Below, piece by piece: positions 1 through 7,828 of a stretch of DNA of 64,000 bases. Under the pieces are notes generated by a model. It did no database searches, had not been told where the DNA came from, and saw nothing but the letters and a program-made list of their open reading frames with translations. The DNA lies in the NCBI GenBank assembly GCA_910585155.1, contig CAJUEC010000003.1, positions 61,138 to 125,137 of the forward strand, written 5' to 3'. The translations under genes and the position numbers were made by a program. Source of the DNA: an uncultured Oscillospiraceae bacterium. GTDB lineage: Bacteria; Bacillota; Clostridia; Oscillospirales; Oscillospiraceae. Numbering within the stretch: position 1 is the first letter of the stretch; every line of letters begins with the position of its first letter.

Positions 1-579
1 AGCTACATCGACCAGTTGGTGGACCTGGCCCAGACGGCCCGTAAAAACGGCCTGCTGGCGTTGGAGGGCAAGGCCAACGAGCAGCAGGACCCCTTTTTCA
101 AGCAGGCCATCATGCTCATCGTGGACGCCAACGACCCGGACAAGGTCCGGGCCATCCTGGAAAACGACATCGAGTGCATGTCCGCCCGGCATGAGGACGC
201 AGCCGGACTTTACGACAAGGCGGGCTCCGTAGCTCCGGCCTTCGGCATGGTGGGTACCCTGGTGGGTCTGATCAACATGCTGAACAACATGGAGCTCAGC
301 GGAGACGGCGGCTCCAGCATCGGTAAGGACATGGGTACCGCCCTGATTACCACCCTGTACGGCTGTATTCTGGCCCATATGATCTTCGGCCCCATCGCCA
401 ACAACCTGCGGACCCGGGACAGCGAGGAGGTCTTGTGCAAGCAGATCATTGTGGAGGGCATCATGTCCATCCAGTCCGGCGAGAACCCCAAGGCCCTGCG
501 GGAGAAGCTGTTCACCTACATGTCTCAGAAGCAGCGGGAGGCCGGCGGCAGCGGCGGAAGCGGCGGCGGTGGAGAATAA
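1..579 (+). CDS. motA: Flagellar motor stator protein MotA (5' end cut by window)
   Basis: This is the C-terminal 192 residues of MotA, which with MotB forms the ion-conducting stator around the flagellar motor. The reading frame is open from base 1, so the start lies outside the window. Visible are the last two membrane segments: one begins at the conserved APAFGMVGT stretch (equivalent to the proline-containing loop of known MotA proteins), the other is MGTALITTLYGCILAHMIFG. The cytoplasmic loop with charged residues that contact FliG precedes them. The tail ends in an unusual Gly/Ser-rich run. The motB gene follows after 26 bases, so the two are surely co-transcribed. Confidence 0.95.
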   Translation, partial: SYIDQLVDLAQTARKNGLLALEGKANEQQDPFFKQAIMLIVDANDPDKVRAILENDIECMSARHEDAAGLYDKAGSVAPAFGMVGTLVGLINMLNNMELSGDGGSSIGKDMGTALITTLYGCILAHMIFGPIANNLRTRDSEEVLCKQIIVEGIMSIQSGENPKALREKLFTYMSQKQREAGGSGGSGGGGE

Positions 580-605
580 CGCCGAGGTAAGGAGTTGAGA
601 GGCTG

Positions 606-1421
606 ATGAAGAAGAAAAAAAGCGGGGGCGGCGGCGCCAACTGGATGGATACATACGGCGACATGGTAACACTGCTGCTGTGCTTCTTCGTGCTGCTGTA
701 CTCCATGTCCACCATCAGTGAGGAGAAGTGGCGGGCCATCGTCACCAGCTTCAACCCCTTTGCCCAGGAGACCCCCACCGAGACCGGAGGCACTGACGGC
801 CCCGTGGCCGACCCGGCGGACGAATCCCAGGGCGGCTACCCCGCCGAGCCCGACGTGGCCGCCCAGCGGGAGCTGGACGAGATCATGGAGGACCTGTTTC
901 TGGCCTTTCAGCAGATCGCCGGCCAGGAGGGCATGGAGAGCTCCATCCAGGTGGAGATGAGCGGCGGTAAGATATACGTCAAATTCAGCGACACCGTGTT
1001 TTTCGATGGAGACAGCTTTGACCTGCGCCCAGAGGCCGAGGGGATTTTGCTCCAGGTGTGCGAATGTCTGAATCAGGCGTCGGATGCCATAGAGGAGATT
1101 CAGATCCAGGGGCACACCGCCCAGGGCTCGGCCCATAAACGCAACGATGTGGAGTTTGACCGCTTCCTGTCCAGCAACAGGGCTACGGAGGTACTGGTAT
1201 TTCTCCAGCTCAACAGCGACATCCATCCCGCCCGTCTGGTGGGTACGGGCATGGGGCAGTGGAGGCCCATCTCCAGCAACGAGACGCCGGAGACCCGGCA
1301 GTACAACCGCCGGGTGGAGATGGTCATCAGCGGCCGCGACCTGAAGGCGGAGGAGCTGGGAGAGGCGCTGTCCACCTACATTACCAGAGATGAAGAGGAT
1401 ATGAACCAGCAGACCCCTTAG
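606..1421 (+). CDS. motB: Flagellar motor stator protein MotB
   Basis: MotB (271 residues) anchors the stator to peptidoglycan and carries the ion-binding aspartate. A short lysine-rich N-terminus is followed by one membrane segment at about residues 15-35; within it TYGDMVTLLLCFF places the ion-binding Asp at residue 19. After a Pro/Glu-rich plug and linker, an OmpA-type peptidoglycan-binding domain spans roughly residues 125-250, with the expected NRRVEM motif near its end. A GAGGCTG-type ribosome site precedes the ATG. No fliL gene lies between motB and fliM, although many Clostridia have one there. Confidence 0.95.
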   Translation: MKKKKSGGGGANWMDTYGDMVTLLLCFFVLLYSMSTISEEKWRAIVTSFNPFAQETPTETGGTDGPVADPADESQGGYPAEPDVAAQRELDEIMEDLFLAFQQIAGQEGMESSIQVEMSGGKIYVKFSDTVFFDGDSFDLRPEAEGILLQVCECLNQASDAIEEIQIQGHTAQGSAHKRNDVEFDRFLSSNRATEVLVFLQLNSDIHPARLVGTGMGQWRPISSNETPETRQYNRRVEMVISGRDLKAEELGEALSTYITRDEEDMNQQTP

Positions 1422-1501
1422 GGAGCTCCTGCGTGCATTCCGGCGCGCCCGGAGGCACAGCGGTCTCCAAAAAATAACAGCAGATCAGGTGAGGTGATTC
1501 G

Positions 1502-2530
1502 ATGGCTGAAGTATTGTCGCAAAGTCAAATCGACGCGCTGCTCAACTCCATGCGCAGCGGCGGCGATGCTGCGGATAAGGCGGAGGAAAAGCAGCCGGAG
1601 AAAAAATATCGGAAATACGACTTCACCACCCCCCGAAAGTTTACCAAGGACCGGCTCAAAATGCTCAACGGTATTTTCGAGAACTACACTCGGGTGATCA
1701 GCTCCCGTCTCAACGCCCAGCTGCGCACCAGCTGCACCATTGAGGTGGAGAGCATCGAAGAGCAGAAGTTCTACGAATTCAACAACGCCCTCATGGAAGG
1801 GGACGTGCTGGCCATGGTGAACATCACGGTTCATTCCCGGGAGGCGGACGGCAAGGACGTACAGGCGGAGGACCCGGTGATGGTCTACCTCTCCACCCCC
1901 ACGGCGCTGGGGATGATGGACCGGATGATGGGCAGCGAGGACGATGTCATACATGATATCCCCCTGGGCTACGCCTATACCGACCTGGAACTCCAGCTCT
2001 ATGAGCTCCTGCTGAAGGACATCGTCGGCCTGATGGGCAGCAGCTGGGAGAACTACGTTCCCATCACCTTTGAGTATGAGCGCACCCAGGTCAATCCCAC
2101 TCTGGTCACCCTGCTCAACCTGGATGAGACAGTGGTTCTGGTGGACATGAAGCTGACCTTCGGCGGCAGTGAGGGGCGCATGAGCGTGGTGCTGCCCGGC
2201 AATGTGCTGATGAGCGTGTTCGGAGAGGTCAGCCGGGAGACCATGGGCCGCAAGGCCGCCAGCGAGGACAATTCCGGGGAGATCTTCGACCAGCTGCGGG
2301 ATTCCACCCTGGAGATTGTCGCCGAGCTGGGAGACACCCAGCTGTCCCTCAACGACATCTATCACCTCAGCGTGGGCGATGTGGTGGACCTGGGCCGGAG
2401 CAAGGATTCCCCGGTATTCCTGGAGATCGGCGGCTACCAGTGGTTCACCGGACGCATTGGGACCCATAAGAAAAACATGGCCATTAAGATAGACGAGGTT
2501 TGCTATTCGGCCGAGCAAAGGAGCGAGTAA
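1502..2530 (+). CDS. fliM: Flagellar motor switch protein FliM
   Basis: FliM (342 residues, normal length) is the middle part of the C-ring switch complex and the site where CheY-P docks. The N-terminal CheY-binding motif EVLSQSQIDALLN is at residues 3-15. A CheC-like middle domain follows (about 45-235), and a C-terminal SpoA/FliN-like domain (about 255-330) pairs with FliY. An AGGTGA ribosome site is 6-8 bases upstream of the ATG. The stop codon is only 3 bases before the fliY start, implying coupled translation of the two switch proteins. Confidence 0.96.
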   Translation: MAEVLSQSQIDALLNSMRSGGDAADKAEEKQPEKKYRKYDFTTPRKFTKDRLKMLNGIFENYTRVISSRLNAQLRTSCTIEVESIEEQKFYEFNNALMEGDVLAMVNITVHSREADGKDVQAEDPVMVYLSTPTALGMMDRMMGSEDDVIHDIPLGYAYTDLELQLYELLLKDIVGLMGSSWENYVPITFEYERTQVNPTLVTLLNLDETVVLVDMKLTFGGSEGRMSVVLPGNVLMSVFGEVSRETMGRKAASEDNSGEIFDQLRDSTLEIVAELGDTQLSLNDIYHLSVGDVVDLGRSKDSPVFLEIGGYQWFTGRIGTHKKNMAIKIDEVCYSAEQRSE

Positions 2531-2533
2531 GCG

Positions 2534-4036
2534 ATGGAGAAGGAAATCTTCAGCCCAATGGCGATAGATGCCTTGGGCGAAATGATGAATATCAGCCTTG
2601 GCTCCTCGGCCACCGCGGTATCCAACATGCTGGACCACCGAGTGGATATCACCACCCCCACGGTCTCAGTGGTGGACGTCAAGGAATTTTCCCTGGGCAA
2701 CCTGGAACCGGCCATCGGCGTGGAGATCAAATACGTCGAGGGCCTGGAGGGCAGCAACATCATGCTGCTCAAGCGCAGCGACATCAAGGTCATTGTGGAT
2801 ATACTCATGGGCATGGAGACCGCCGATGAGGATTTTGAGCTCAATGAGCTGACCATCAGCTGCGTGTGCGAGGTCATGAACCAGATGATGGGCTCGGCGG
2901 CCACCGCCATGTCCGACTTTTTGGGCTTCCGGGTGGATATCTCCACGCCTCAGTCCTTCGAGCTGGAAAATCTGGAGCAGTTCAAGCAGGAGCACCTGCC
3001 CCAGGGTGCGGACCAGGTTGTGGTGGTTCGGTTTTTCCTGAAAATTGAGGATGCGCTGGAAAGCGAATTCATGAATGTGATGTCCGTGGCCCTGGCCAAG
3101 GAGCTGTTGAAGAGCCTGGGTCTGGAGGACGAGGTGAGCGGAGGTGCCTCTGCCGCCGCTGCGCCCTCCGCCCCCGCCGCCGTGGCGGAGCCCGCGCCGG
3201 AGCCCAGCAACCGCATGATGAGCCAGGAGGAGATTGAGCAGATGCTGACGGGCGGAGGGGCCGCCGCGCCGGAGCCCGAGCCTGCTCCCGCCTCCGCTCC
3301 CAGCAATCGGACCATGAGCCAGGAGGAGATCGAACGGATGCTGGCCGGAGGGGGAGCGGTCGCGCCGGAGCCCGAGAGCGCCTCCGGCGGGCAGGACCGA
3401 AAGATGAGCCAGGAGGAGATCGAGCGAATGCTGGCGGGAGGCGCTGCGCAGCCTGTTCCGGCGCCTGCGCCCGCCCCGGCTCCCGCGCCTCCGCAGCCTC
3501 CGCAGCAGCCCCCGGCGGCCCAGATGCCGCCCCAGGGAATGCCCGCCGCGCCCATGGGCCAAATGCCTCAATATCCTGTGCCCAGCGGCGACGGAGCTTT
3601 TCCCGGCGGCTACATGGGCTATCCGCCCATGTACTACCCGCCTTACCCCTATCCCTATCCCCCGCAGCCTGAGCAGGGGCAGAGGGTCGCGGCGCCCGAG
3701 CCCAAGATCATCAACACCAAGCCGCTGCCCATGGAGCCCCTGGATCCCACGGAGCGGCTGGGCAAGGAGCAGGCCCAGAATTTGGACCTCATCATGGAGG
3801 TGCCCCTCCAGGTGACGGTGGAAATCGGCCGGGCGCGCCGGAAGGTTCAGGATATCCTGGAGTTTGCCAAGGGCTCTCTGGTGGTTCTGGATAAACTGGC
3901 CGGCGACCAGGTGGATCTGTTCGTCAACGGCAAGTGTATTGCCCGGGGAGAGGTCGTAGTGATTGAGGACAACTTCGGCGTCCGAATCACGGAGATCGTG
4001 CAGACCCCCGGCATCGAGATGCTGGCAGGCAAGTGA
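2534..4036 (+). CDS. fliY: Flagellar switch protein FliY: CheC-type phosphatase plus FliN domain, with three EIEQML-type linker motifs
   Basis: FliY (500 residues) is the C-ring FliN component of Gram-positive and Thermotoga-type flagella and also dephosphorylates CheY-P. Residues 1-205 form a CheC-like domain in which both phosphatase centres look intact (E16-N19 and E113-N116). Residues about 415-498 form the FliN/SpoA domain. The roughly 200-residue linker is Ala/Pro-rich and contains MSQEEIEQML, MSQEEIERML and MSQEEIERML, beginning near residues 229, 262 and 292. These resemble the CheY-binding peptide found at the N-terminus of FliM and, in Bacillus, of FliY; here the N-terminal copy is missing. 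A Pro/Tyr-rich segment follows (about 335-385). Confidence 0.94.
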   Translation: MEKEIFSPMAIDALGEMMNISLGSSATAVSNMLDHRVDITTPTVSVVDVKEFSLGNLEPAIGVEIKYVEGLEGSNIMLLKRSDIKVIVDILMGMETADEDFELNELTISCVCEVMNQMMGSAATAMSDFLGFRVDISTPQSFELENLEQFKQEHLPQGADQVVVVRFFLKIEDALESEFMNVMSVALAKELLKSLGLEDEVSGGASAAAAPSAPAAVAEPAPEPSNRMMSQEEIEQMLTGGGAAAPEPEPAPASAPSNRTMSQEEIERMLAGGGAVAPEPESASGGQDRKMSQEEIERMLAGGAAQPVPAPAPAPAPAPPQPPQQPPAAQMPPQGMPAAPMGQMPQYPVPSGDGAFPGGYMGYPPMYYPPYPYPYPPQPEQGQRVAAPEPKIINTKPLPMEPLDPTERLGKEQAQNLDLIMEVPLQVTVEIGRARRKVQDILEFAKGSLVVLDKLAGDQVDLFVNGKCIARGEVVVIEDNFGVRITEIVQTPGIEMLAGK

Positions 4037-4102
4037 AATCAGCCCTTCCGCGGTTTCAGCGGCGAGGCGCAAAACATAAACTGAAAAGGATGGATCATTA
4101 CC

Positions 4103-4471
4103 ATGGCTAAGAAGATTTTGTTAGTGGACGACGCGGCTTTCATGCGCAAGATGATCAAGGATACCCTGACCAAGAACGGCTACACCGAGGTGTTCGAGGC
4201 TGTTGACGGCGCCGACGCGGTGGAGAAGTTCAGCGAGATCGGCCCCGACCTGGTGGTCATGGACATCACCATGCCCAACATGGACGGTCTGGAGGCCCTG
4301 AAGGCCATCCGTGCCAAGGACGGCAGCGCCAACGTGGTCATGTGCTCCGCCATGGGCCAGGAGAGCATGGTGATGGACGCGGTGCGTTCCGGCGCCAAGG
4401 ACTTCATCGTCAAGCCTTTTAAGCCCGACCGGGTGCTGAAGACCGTCACCTCCATTCTGGGCGCGCCCTGA
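4103..4471 (+). CDS. cheY: Chemotaxis response regulator CheY
   Basis: CheY (122 residues) is a stand-alone receiver domain that carries the signal from CheA to FliM/FliY. All key residues are present: the acidic pair D9/D10, phospho-acceptor D54 in VVMDITMPNMDG, switch Ser82 in MCSAMGQ, and K104 in IVKPFKP. It sits between the switch genes and the export genes, as in other Firmicutes fla/che operons. An AAAAGGA ribosome site lies about 12 bases upstream. FliO starts 5 bases after the stop. Confidence 0.97.
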   Translation: MAKKILLVDDAAFMRKMIKDTLTKNGYTEVFEAVDGADAVEKFSEIGPDLVVMDITMPNMDGLEALKAIRAKDGSANVVMCSAMGQESMVMDAVRSGAKDFIVKPFKPDRVLKTVTSILGAP

Positions 4472-4476
4472 CAGAG

Positions 4477-4881
4477 ATGCCCCTTCGCGATTTCCCTCTT
4501 ACCCTGACCCAGGGAACCGGCCTGGATCACATCCTCTCCCTGATATGGCTATTGGTGTGCGTGCTGGTCATCATCGCGCTGGCCTACCTGTTCACGCGGT
4601 ATGTGGCGGGCCGGGGCGGCTTAGGAGGACTGGGCATGGCCAGCGGCGGAGAGCGCTTCAAGGTGCTGACCCGTCTGTCCCTGGGCCGGGAGCAGAGCCT
4701 GGCCCTGGTCCAGGCGGGAGAGCGCTACCTCCTGCTGGGGGTGACTCCCTCGGGGGTGTCCCTGGTGGCGGAGCTCACCCAGGAGGAGGCCCAGGCCCTG
4801 TACGCCTCCTCCGACCAGCCGGCGCCCCCCAGCTTTGGGGAAGCGCTGCGCACCGTACTCAAGCAAAGGAAGCCGAGGTGA
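4477..4881 (+). CDS. fliO: Flagellar export apparatus assembly protein FliO
   Basis: FliO/FliZ-family protein (134 residues) with one membrane segment at about residues 20-40 (SLIWLLVCVLVIIALAYLF) followed by a small cytoplasmic domain containing the family's LSLGREQSLALVQ stretch. In other bacteria FliO helps assemble the FliP-FliR core of the flagellar type III export gate. Identification rests on this motif and on its place directly before fliP; sequence conservation in the family is low. The stop overlaps the ribosome site of fliP. Confidence 0.88.
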   Translation: MPLRDFPLTLTQGTGLDHILSLIWLLVCVLVIIALAYLFTRYVAGRGGLGGLGMASGGERFKVLTRLSLGREQSLALVQAGERYLLLGVTPSGVSLVAELTQEEAQALYASSDQPAPPSFGEALRTVLKQRKPR

Positions 4882-4888
4882 GGATAGG

Positions 4889-5554
4889 ATGCCGGAGAGC
4901 CTGATCAACATCAACGGGGACAGCGTCCAGAGCCTGGAGATCATCTTCCTCACCACGATGCTGGCCCTGCTGCCCTCCATGCTGGTGATGATGACCTCCT
5001 TCACCCGGTACATCATCTCCCTGTCCTTTCTGCGCACCGCCATGGGCACCCAGCAGACCCCGCCCAATGTGGTGCTGGTGGGCATTGCCATGTTCCTCAC
5101 CCTCATCACCATGAACCCGGTGATCGAGCGCATCGGGACGGAGGCCTGGGAGCCCTACACCGAGCAGGAGATCGGCCAGGAGGAGTTCCTGGACCGGGCT
5201 TCGGTCCCGCTGAAGGATTTCATGATCGACAATCTGGAGTGGAACACCCTGGGGATGTACTGCAACCTGGCCCATGTGGACGAGCCCGAGACCCGGGCGG
5301 AGGCCATGGAGCTGCCGCTGCGCCTCATCGTGCCCGCCTTTATGACCCAGGAGCTCCAGCGGGCCTTCTACACGGGGCTGCTGCTGTATATCCCCTTCCT
5401 GCTCATCGACGTGGTGGTGTCCTCCACGCTGATGTCCATGGGCATGATCATGCTGCCGCCGGCCATGATCTCCACCCCCTTCAAGCTGCTGCTGTTCGTG
5501 TCCGTCAACGGGTGGAACCTGCTGTTCTCCTCGCTGGTGCAGGGGGTATACTGA
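4889..5554 (+). CDS. fliP: Flagellar export gate protein FliP
   Basis: FliP (221 residues) is the main subunit of the export-gate core. The family signature LPSMLVMMTSFTRYIISLSFLR is present, as are the charged middle loop and the C-terminal segments with MLPPAMISTPFKLLLFV. The frame is open to an earlier ATG at 4835, but that would overlap fliO and lacks a ribosome site; GAGGTGAGG at 4875-4883 sits 5 bases before the ATG at 4889, which I prefer. There is no obvious cleavable signal peptide, unlike the enterobacterial protein. Confidence 0.95.
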   Translation: MPESLININGDSVQSLEIIFLTTMLALLPSMLVMMTSFTRYIISLSFLRTAMGTQQTPPNVVLVGIAMFLTLITMNPVIERIGTEAWEPYTEQEIGQEEFLDRASVPLKDFMIDNLEWNTLGMYCNLAHVDEPETRAEAMELPLRLIVPAFMTQELQRAFYTGLLLYIPFLLIDVVVSSTLMSMGMIMLPPAMISTPFKLLLFVSVNGWNLLFSSLVQGVY

Positions 5555-5578
5555 TTTTGATTTTGGAAGGAGCGCGCT

Positions 5579-5839
5579 ATGGATACCACACTGGTAACAG
5601 ACCTGCTGCGGGACGCGGTGGGAGTGGCCATCAAGCTGTCCACCCCCATGCTGCTGCTGAGTATGCTGGTGGGTGTGGTGGTGGCCATCTTTCAGGCGGT
5701 TACCCAGATCCATGAGCAGACCATCTCCTTCATTCTCAAGCTGATCGTGGTGGTGGGCGTACTGCTGCTGGCGGGGGGCTGGATGATGGACACCCTCCAG
5801 GATTACACCCGGCAGATCTTTACGCTGATCGCCAGCTGA
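5579..5839 (+). CDS. fliQ: Flagellar export gate protein FliQ
   Basis: FliQ (86 residues) is a two-helix hairpin membrane protein that wraps the FliP/FliR core of the flagellar type III export gate. The two hydrophobic segments (about 16-38 and 50-75) and the conserved stretch QIHEQTISFILK between them are visible. Length is normal for the family. A GGAAGGAG ribosome site precedes the ATG, and the gene lies in the usual fliP-fliQ-fliR order. Confidence 0.95.
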   Translation: MDTTLVTDLLRDAVGVAIKLSTPMLLLSMLVGVVVAIFQAVTQIHEQTISFILKLIVVVGVLLLAGGWMMDTLQDYTRQIFTLIAS

Positions 5840-5858
5840 CTGCCAAAGGAGCGCACCC

Positions 5859-6623
5859 ATGATTGACTGGGCGGAGCTGACCCTCTTCCTGTTTATCGTC
5901 GCCCGCGTAAGCGGATTTATTCTCTTCAACCCCATCCTGGGCCGCACCACCATCCCCGCCTCCTTCCGCGCGGGCATGGTGCTGGTGCTGTCGGTCTTTG
6001 TGGCGTCGGTGAGCACCCAGCAGGTGGCCGTTCCGGTGGGGACGGCTGAGTTCATGGTTTTGGCCCTGCTGGAGGTGGCCGTCGGCTTCCTCCTGGGCAT
6101 GGCGGTAAACTTTTTCTTCTATATCCCGCAGCTGGCCGGCTCGTCCATCGACACCCAGATGGGCATGACCATGAACCAGATGTACGACGCGGGGGCCCAG
6201 GCCAGCTTGTCGGTGAGCGGACAGCTGCTGAACCTGCTGATGACCCTGCTGTTTTTCGCGGGGGGCGGGCATCTCACCCTGCTGCGGCTGTTCCTCACCT
6301 CGGAGGAGATCGTGCCCTTTGGGCAGGTGTCCATCGGCCTGCCCGCCTACAACCTGCTGCTGGAGCTGTTCGTGGAGTGCACCGTGCTGGCGGTGAAGCT
6401 GTGTATGCCAATTCTGGCCGCAGAGATCATCGCCCAGGTGGGCATGGGGGTGCTGATGAAGGTCATCCCCCAGATCAATGTGTTCGCCATCAACATTGAG
6501 TTGAAGGTGATCGTGGGTCTGGCGCTGCTGCTGGTGCTGGTGGTCCCCTTCAGCGAGTTCCTGCTCCAGGCGGAGATGGCCATGCTCAACAGCCTGCACG
6601 ATATCCTGGCCCTGGCCGGATGA
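5859..6623 (+). CDS. fliR: Flagellar export gate protein FliR
   Basis: FliR (254 residues) is the single-copy cap subunit of the FliPQR export gate. It is very hydrophobic, with about six membrane segments; VARVSGFILFNPILGR at the N-terminus is typical of the family, and so is the central SSIDTQMGMTMNQMYD region. An AAAGGAG ribosome site lies 9 bases upstream. About 98 bases without a gene separate it from flhB; nothing recognisable is in that gap apart from GC-rich sequence. Confidence 0.95.
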   Translation: MIDWAELTLFLFIVARVSGFILFNPILGRTTIPASFRAGMVLVLSVFVASVSTQQVAVPVGTAEFMVLALLEVAVGFLLGMAVNFFFYIPQLAGSSIDTQMGMTMNQMYDAGAQASLSVSGQLLNLLMTLLFFAGGGHLTLLRLFLTSEEIVPFGQVSIGLPAYNLLLELFVECTVLAVKLCMPILAAEIIAQVGMGVLMKVIPQINVFAINIELKVIVGLALLLVLVVPFSEFLLQAEMAMLNSLHDILALAG

Positions 6624-6721
6624 TAAAAGCTCCGGATCCGGGGCGCAGCACACCGTGTTTTCCGCTTCTTCCCCGCCCTTCCGAGGAAGGGGCCCTGTCA
6701 TAGGCCGGGGGGGGATGGACG

Positions 6722-7792
6722 TTGGCCGAAGGGAATAAAACCGAAAAAGCAACACCAAAAAAGCGACGGGACGAACGAAAAAAGGGCAACGTCTTTATGA
6801 GCCGGGACGCGGTGGCGGTGGCCAGCCTGCTGGGCACCTTTGCCACGCTGTGGCTGCTCACAGGCACCTTTGCCCAGCAGCTGGGGGGGTTTATGGCCCT
6901 GTGCCTGACCACTGCGGCGGAGGAGCCCCGAGAGGTGGTGGGGCTGTCCGGCGAGCTGTCGATGCAGGCCCTGGCGCTGCTGGCCAAGACTGTGGGGCCG
7001 GTGGTGGGCGTGGCCATTGTGTGCGCCGTGGCGGCCACCTTTGCCCAGACCCAGTTCCTGGTGAGCACCGAGTCGATGAAGCCAAAATTCAGCCGCCTCA
7101 ACCCATTGGAGGGCTTCAAGCGGCTGTTTTCGCTGAAAAGTCTGGTGGAGACTCTGAAGGGCATCATCAAGATAGCTATTCTGATGACCATCGTTTTTCT
7201 CAGCATCCGGGACATGTTTTTGGAGAGCTCCCGGTATCTGTACACCGACCTGACCGCCGCCTGTGCCCACCTGGTGGAGGTGGCGGGGGGCATGGTGATG
7301 CGCATCTGCATCGCCTTTGTGGCGGTGGCCGCCATGGACTTTTTCTACCAGTGGTGGGACTATGAGCGGCAGATGAAGATGACCAAGCAGGAGGTCAAAG
7401 AGGAATACAAACAGATGGAAGGCGACCCCCAGGTGAAGGGGAAGATCAAGGAGATCCAGCGCCGCCGGGCCCAGCAGCGGATGATGCAGCAGGTGCCCGG
7501 GGCGGACGTGGTCATCCGTAACCCCACCCATTTCGCCGTGGCCCTGCGCTACAAGCCGGACCGGGACGACGCCCCCATCGTGCTGGCCAAGGGACAGGAC
7601 AACGTGGCTCTGCGCATTGTCCAGATCGCCGAGGAAAACAAGGTGGCGGTGATTGAGAACGTCCCTCTGGCCCGGGCGCTATACGCCCAGACGGAGCTGA
7701 ACCAGTTCATCCCCCCCGAGCTGTACAGCGCGGTGGCGGAGGTGCTGGTGTACATCTTCAAGCTGAACAGCCAAAAGCAGATTGTGAAATAA
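6722..7792 (+). CDS. flhB: Flagellar export switch protein FlhB (TTG start)
   Basis: FlhB (356 residues) switches export specificity from rod/hook to filament substrates after cutting itself. The N-terminus carries the family pattern TEKATPKKRRDERKKG, followed by four membrane segments and the cytoplasmic domain with the self-cleavage motif N267-P-T-H. The only in-frame start that keeps the N-terminal motif is TTG at 6722, preceded by a G-rich ribosome site; an ATG at 6715 is in another frame. A second, membrane-less FlhB-like gene lies at 42043. Confidence 0.95.
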   Translation: MAEGNKTEKATPKKRRDERKKGNVFMSRDAVAVASLLGTFATLWLLTGTFAQQLGGFMALCLTTAAEEPREVVGLSGELSMQALALLAKTVGPVVGVAIVCAVAATFAQTQFLVSTESMKPKFSRLNPLEGFKRLFSLKSLVETLKGIIKIAILMTIVFLSIRDMFLESSRYLYTDLTAACAHLVEVAGGMVMRICIAFVAVAAMDFFYQWWDYERQMKMTKQEVKEEYKQMEGDPQVKGKIKEIQRRRAQQRMMQQVPGADVVIRNPTHFAVALRYKPDRDDAPIVLAKGQDNVALRIVQIAEENKVAVIENVPLARALYAQTELNQFIPPELYSAVAEVLVYIFKLNSQKQIVK

Positions 7793-7828
7793 ACGGCCAG
7801 GACGACCCACCCGGAGGTGAAGCCACCC

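Noticed and set aside
3120..3700. Ala/Pro/Glu-rich coding repeats in fliY as a DNA-level repeat array or CRISPR-like element
   Set aside because: The repeats stay in frame within a coding region, have no uniform spacers and are explained as protein linker motifs.
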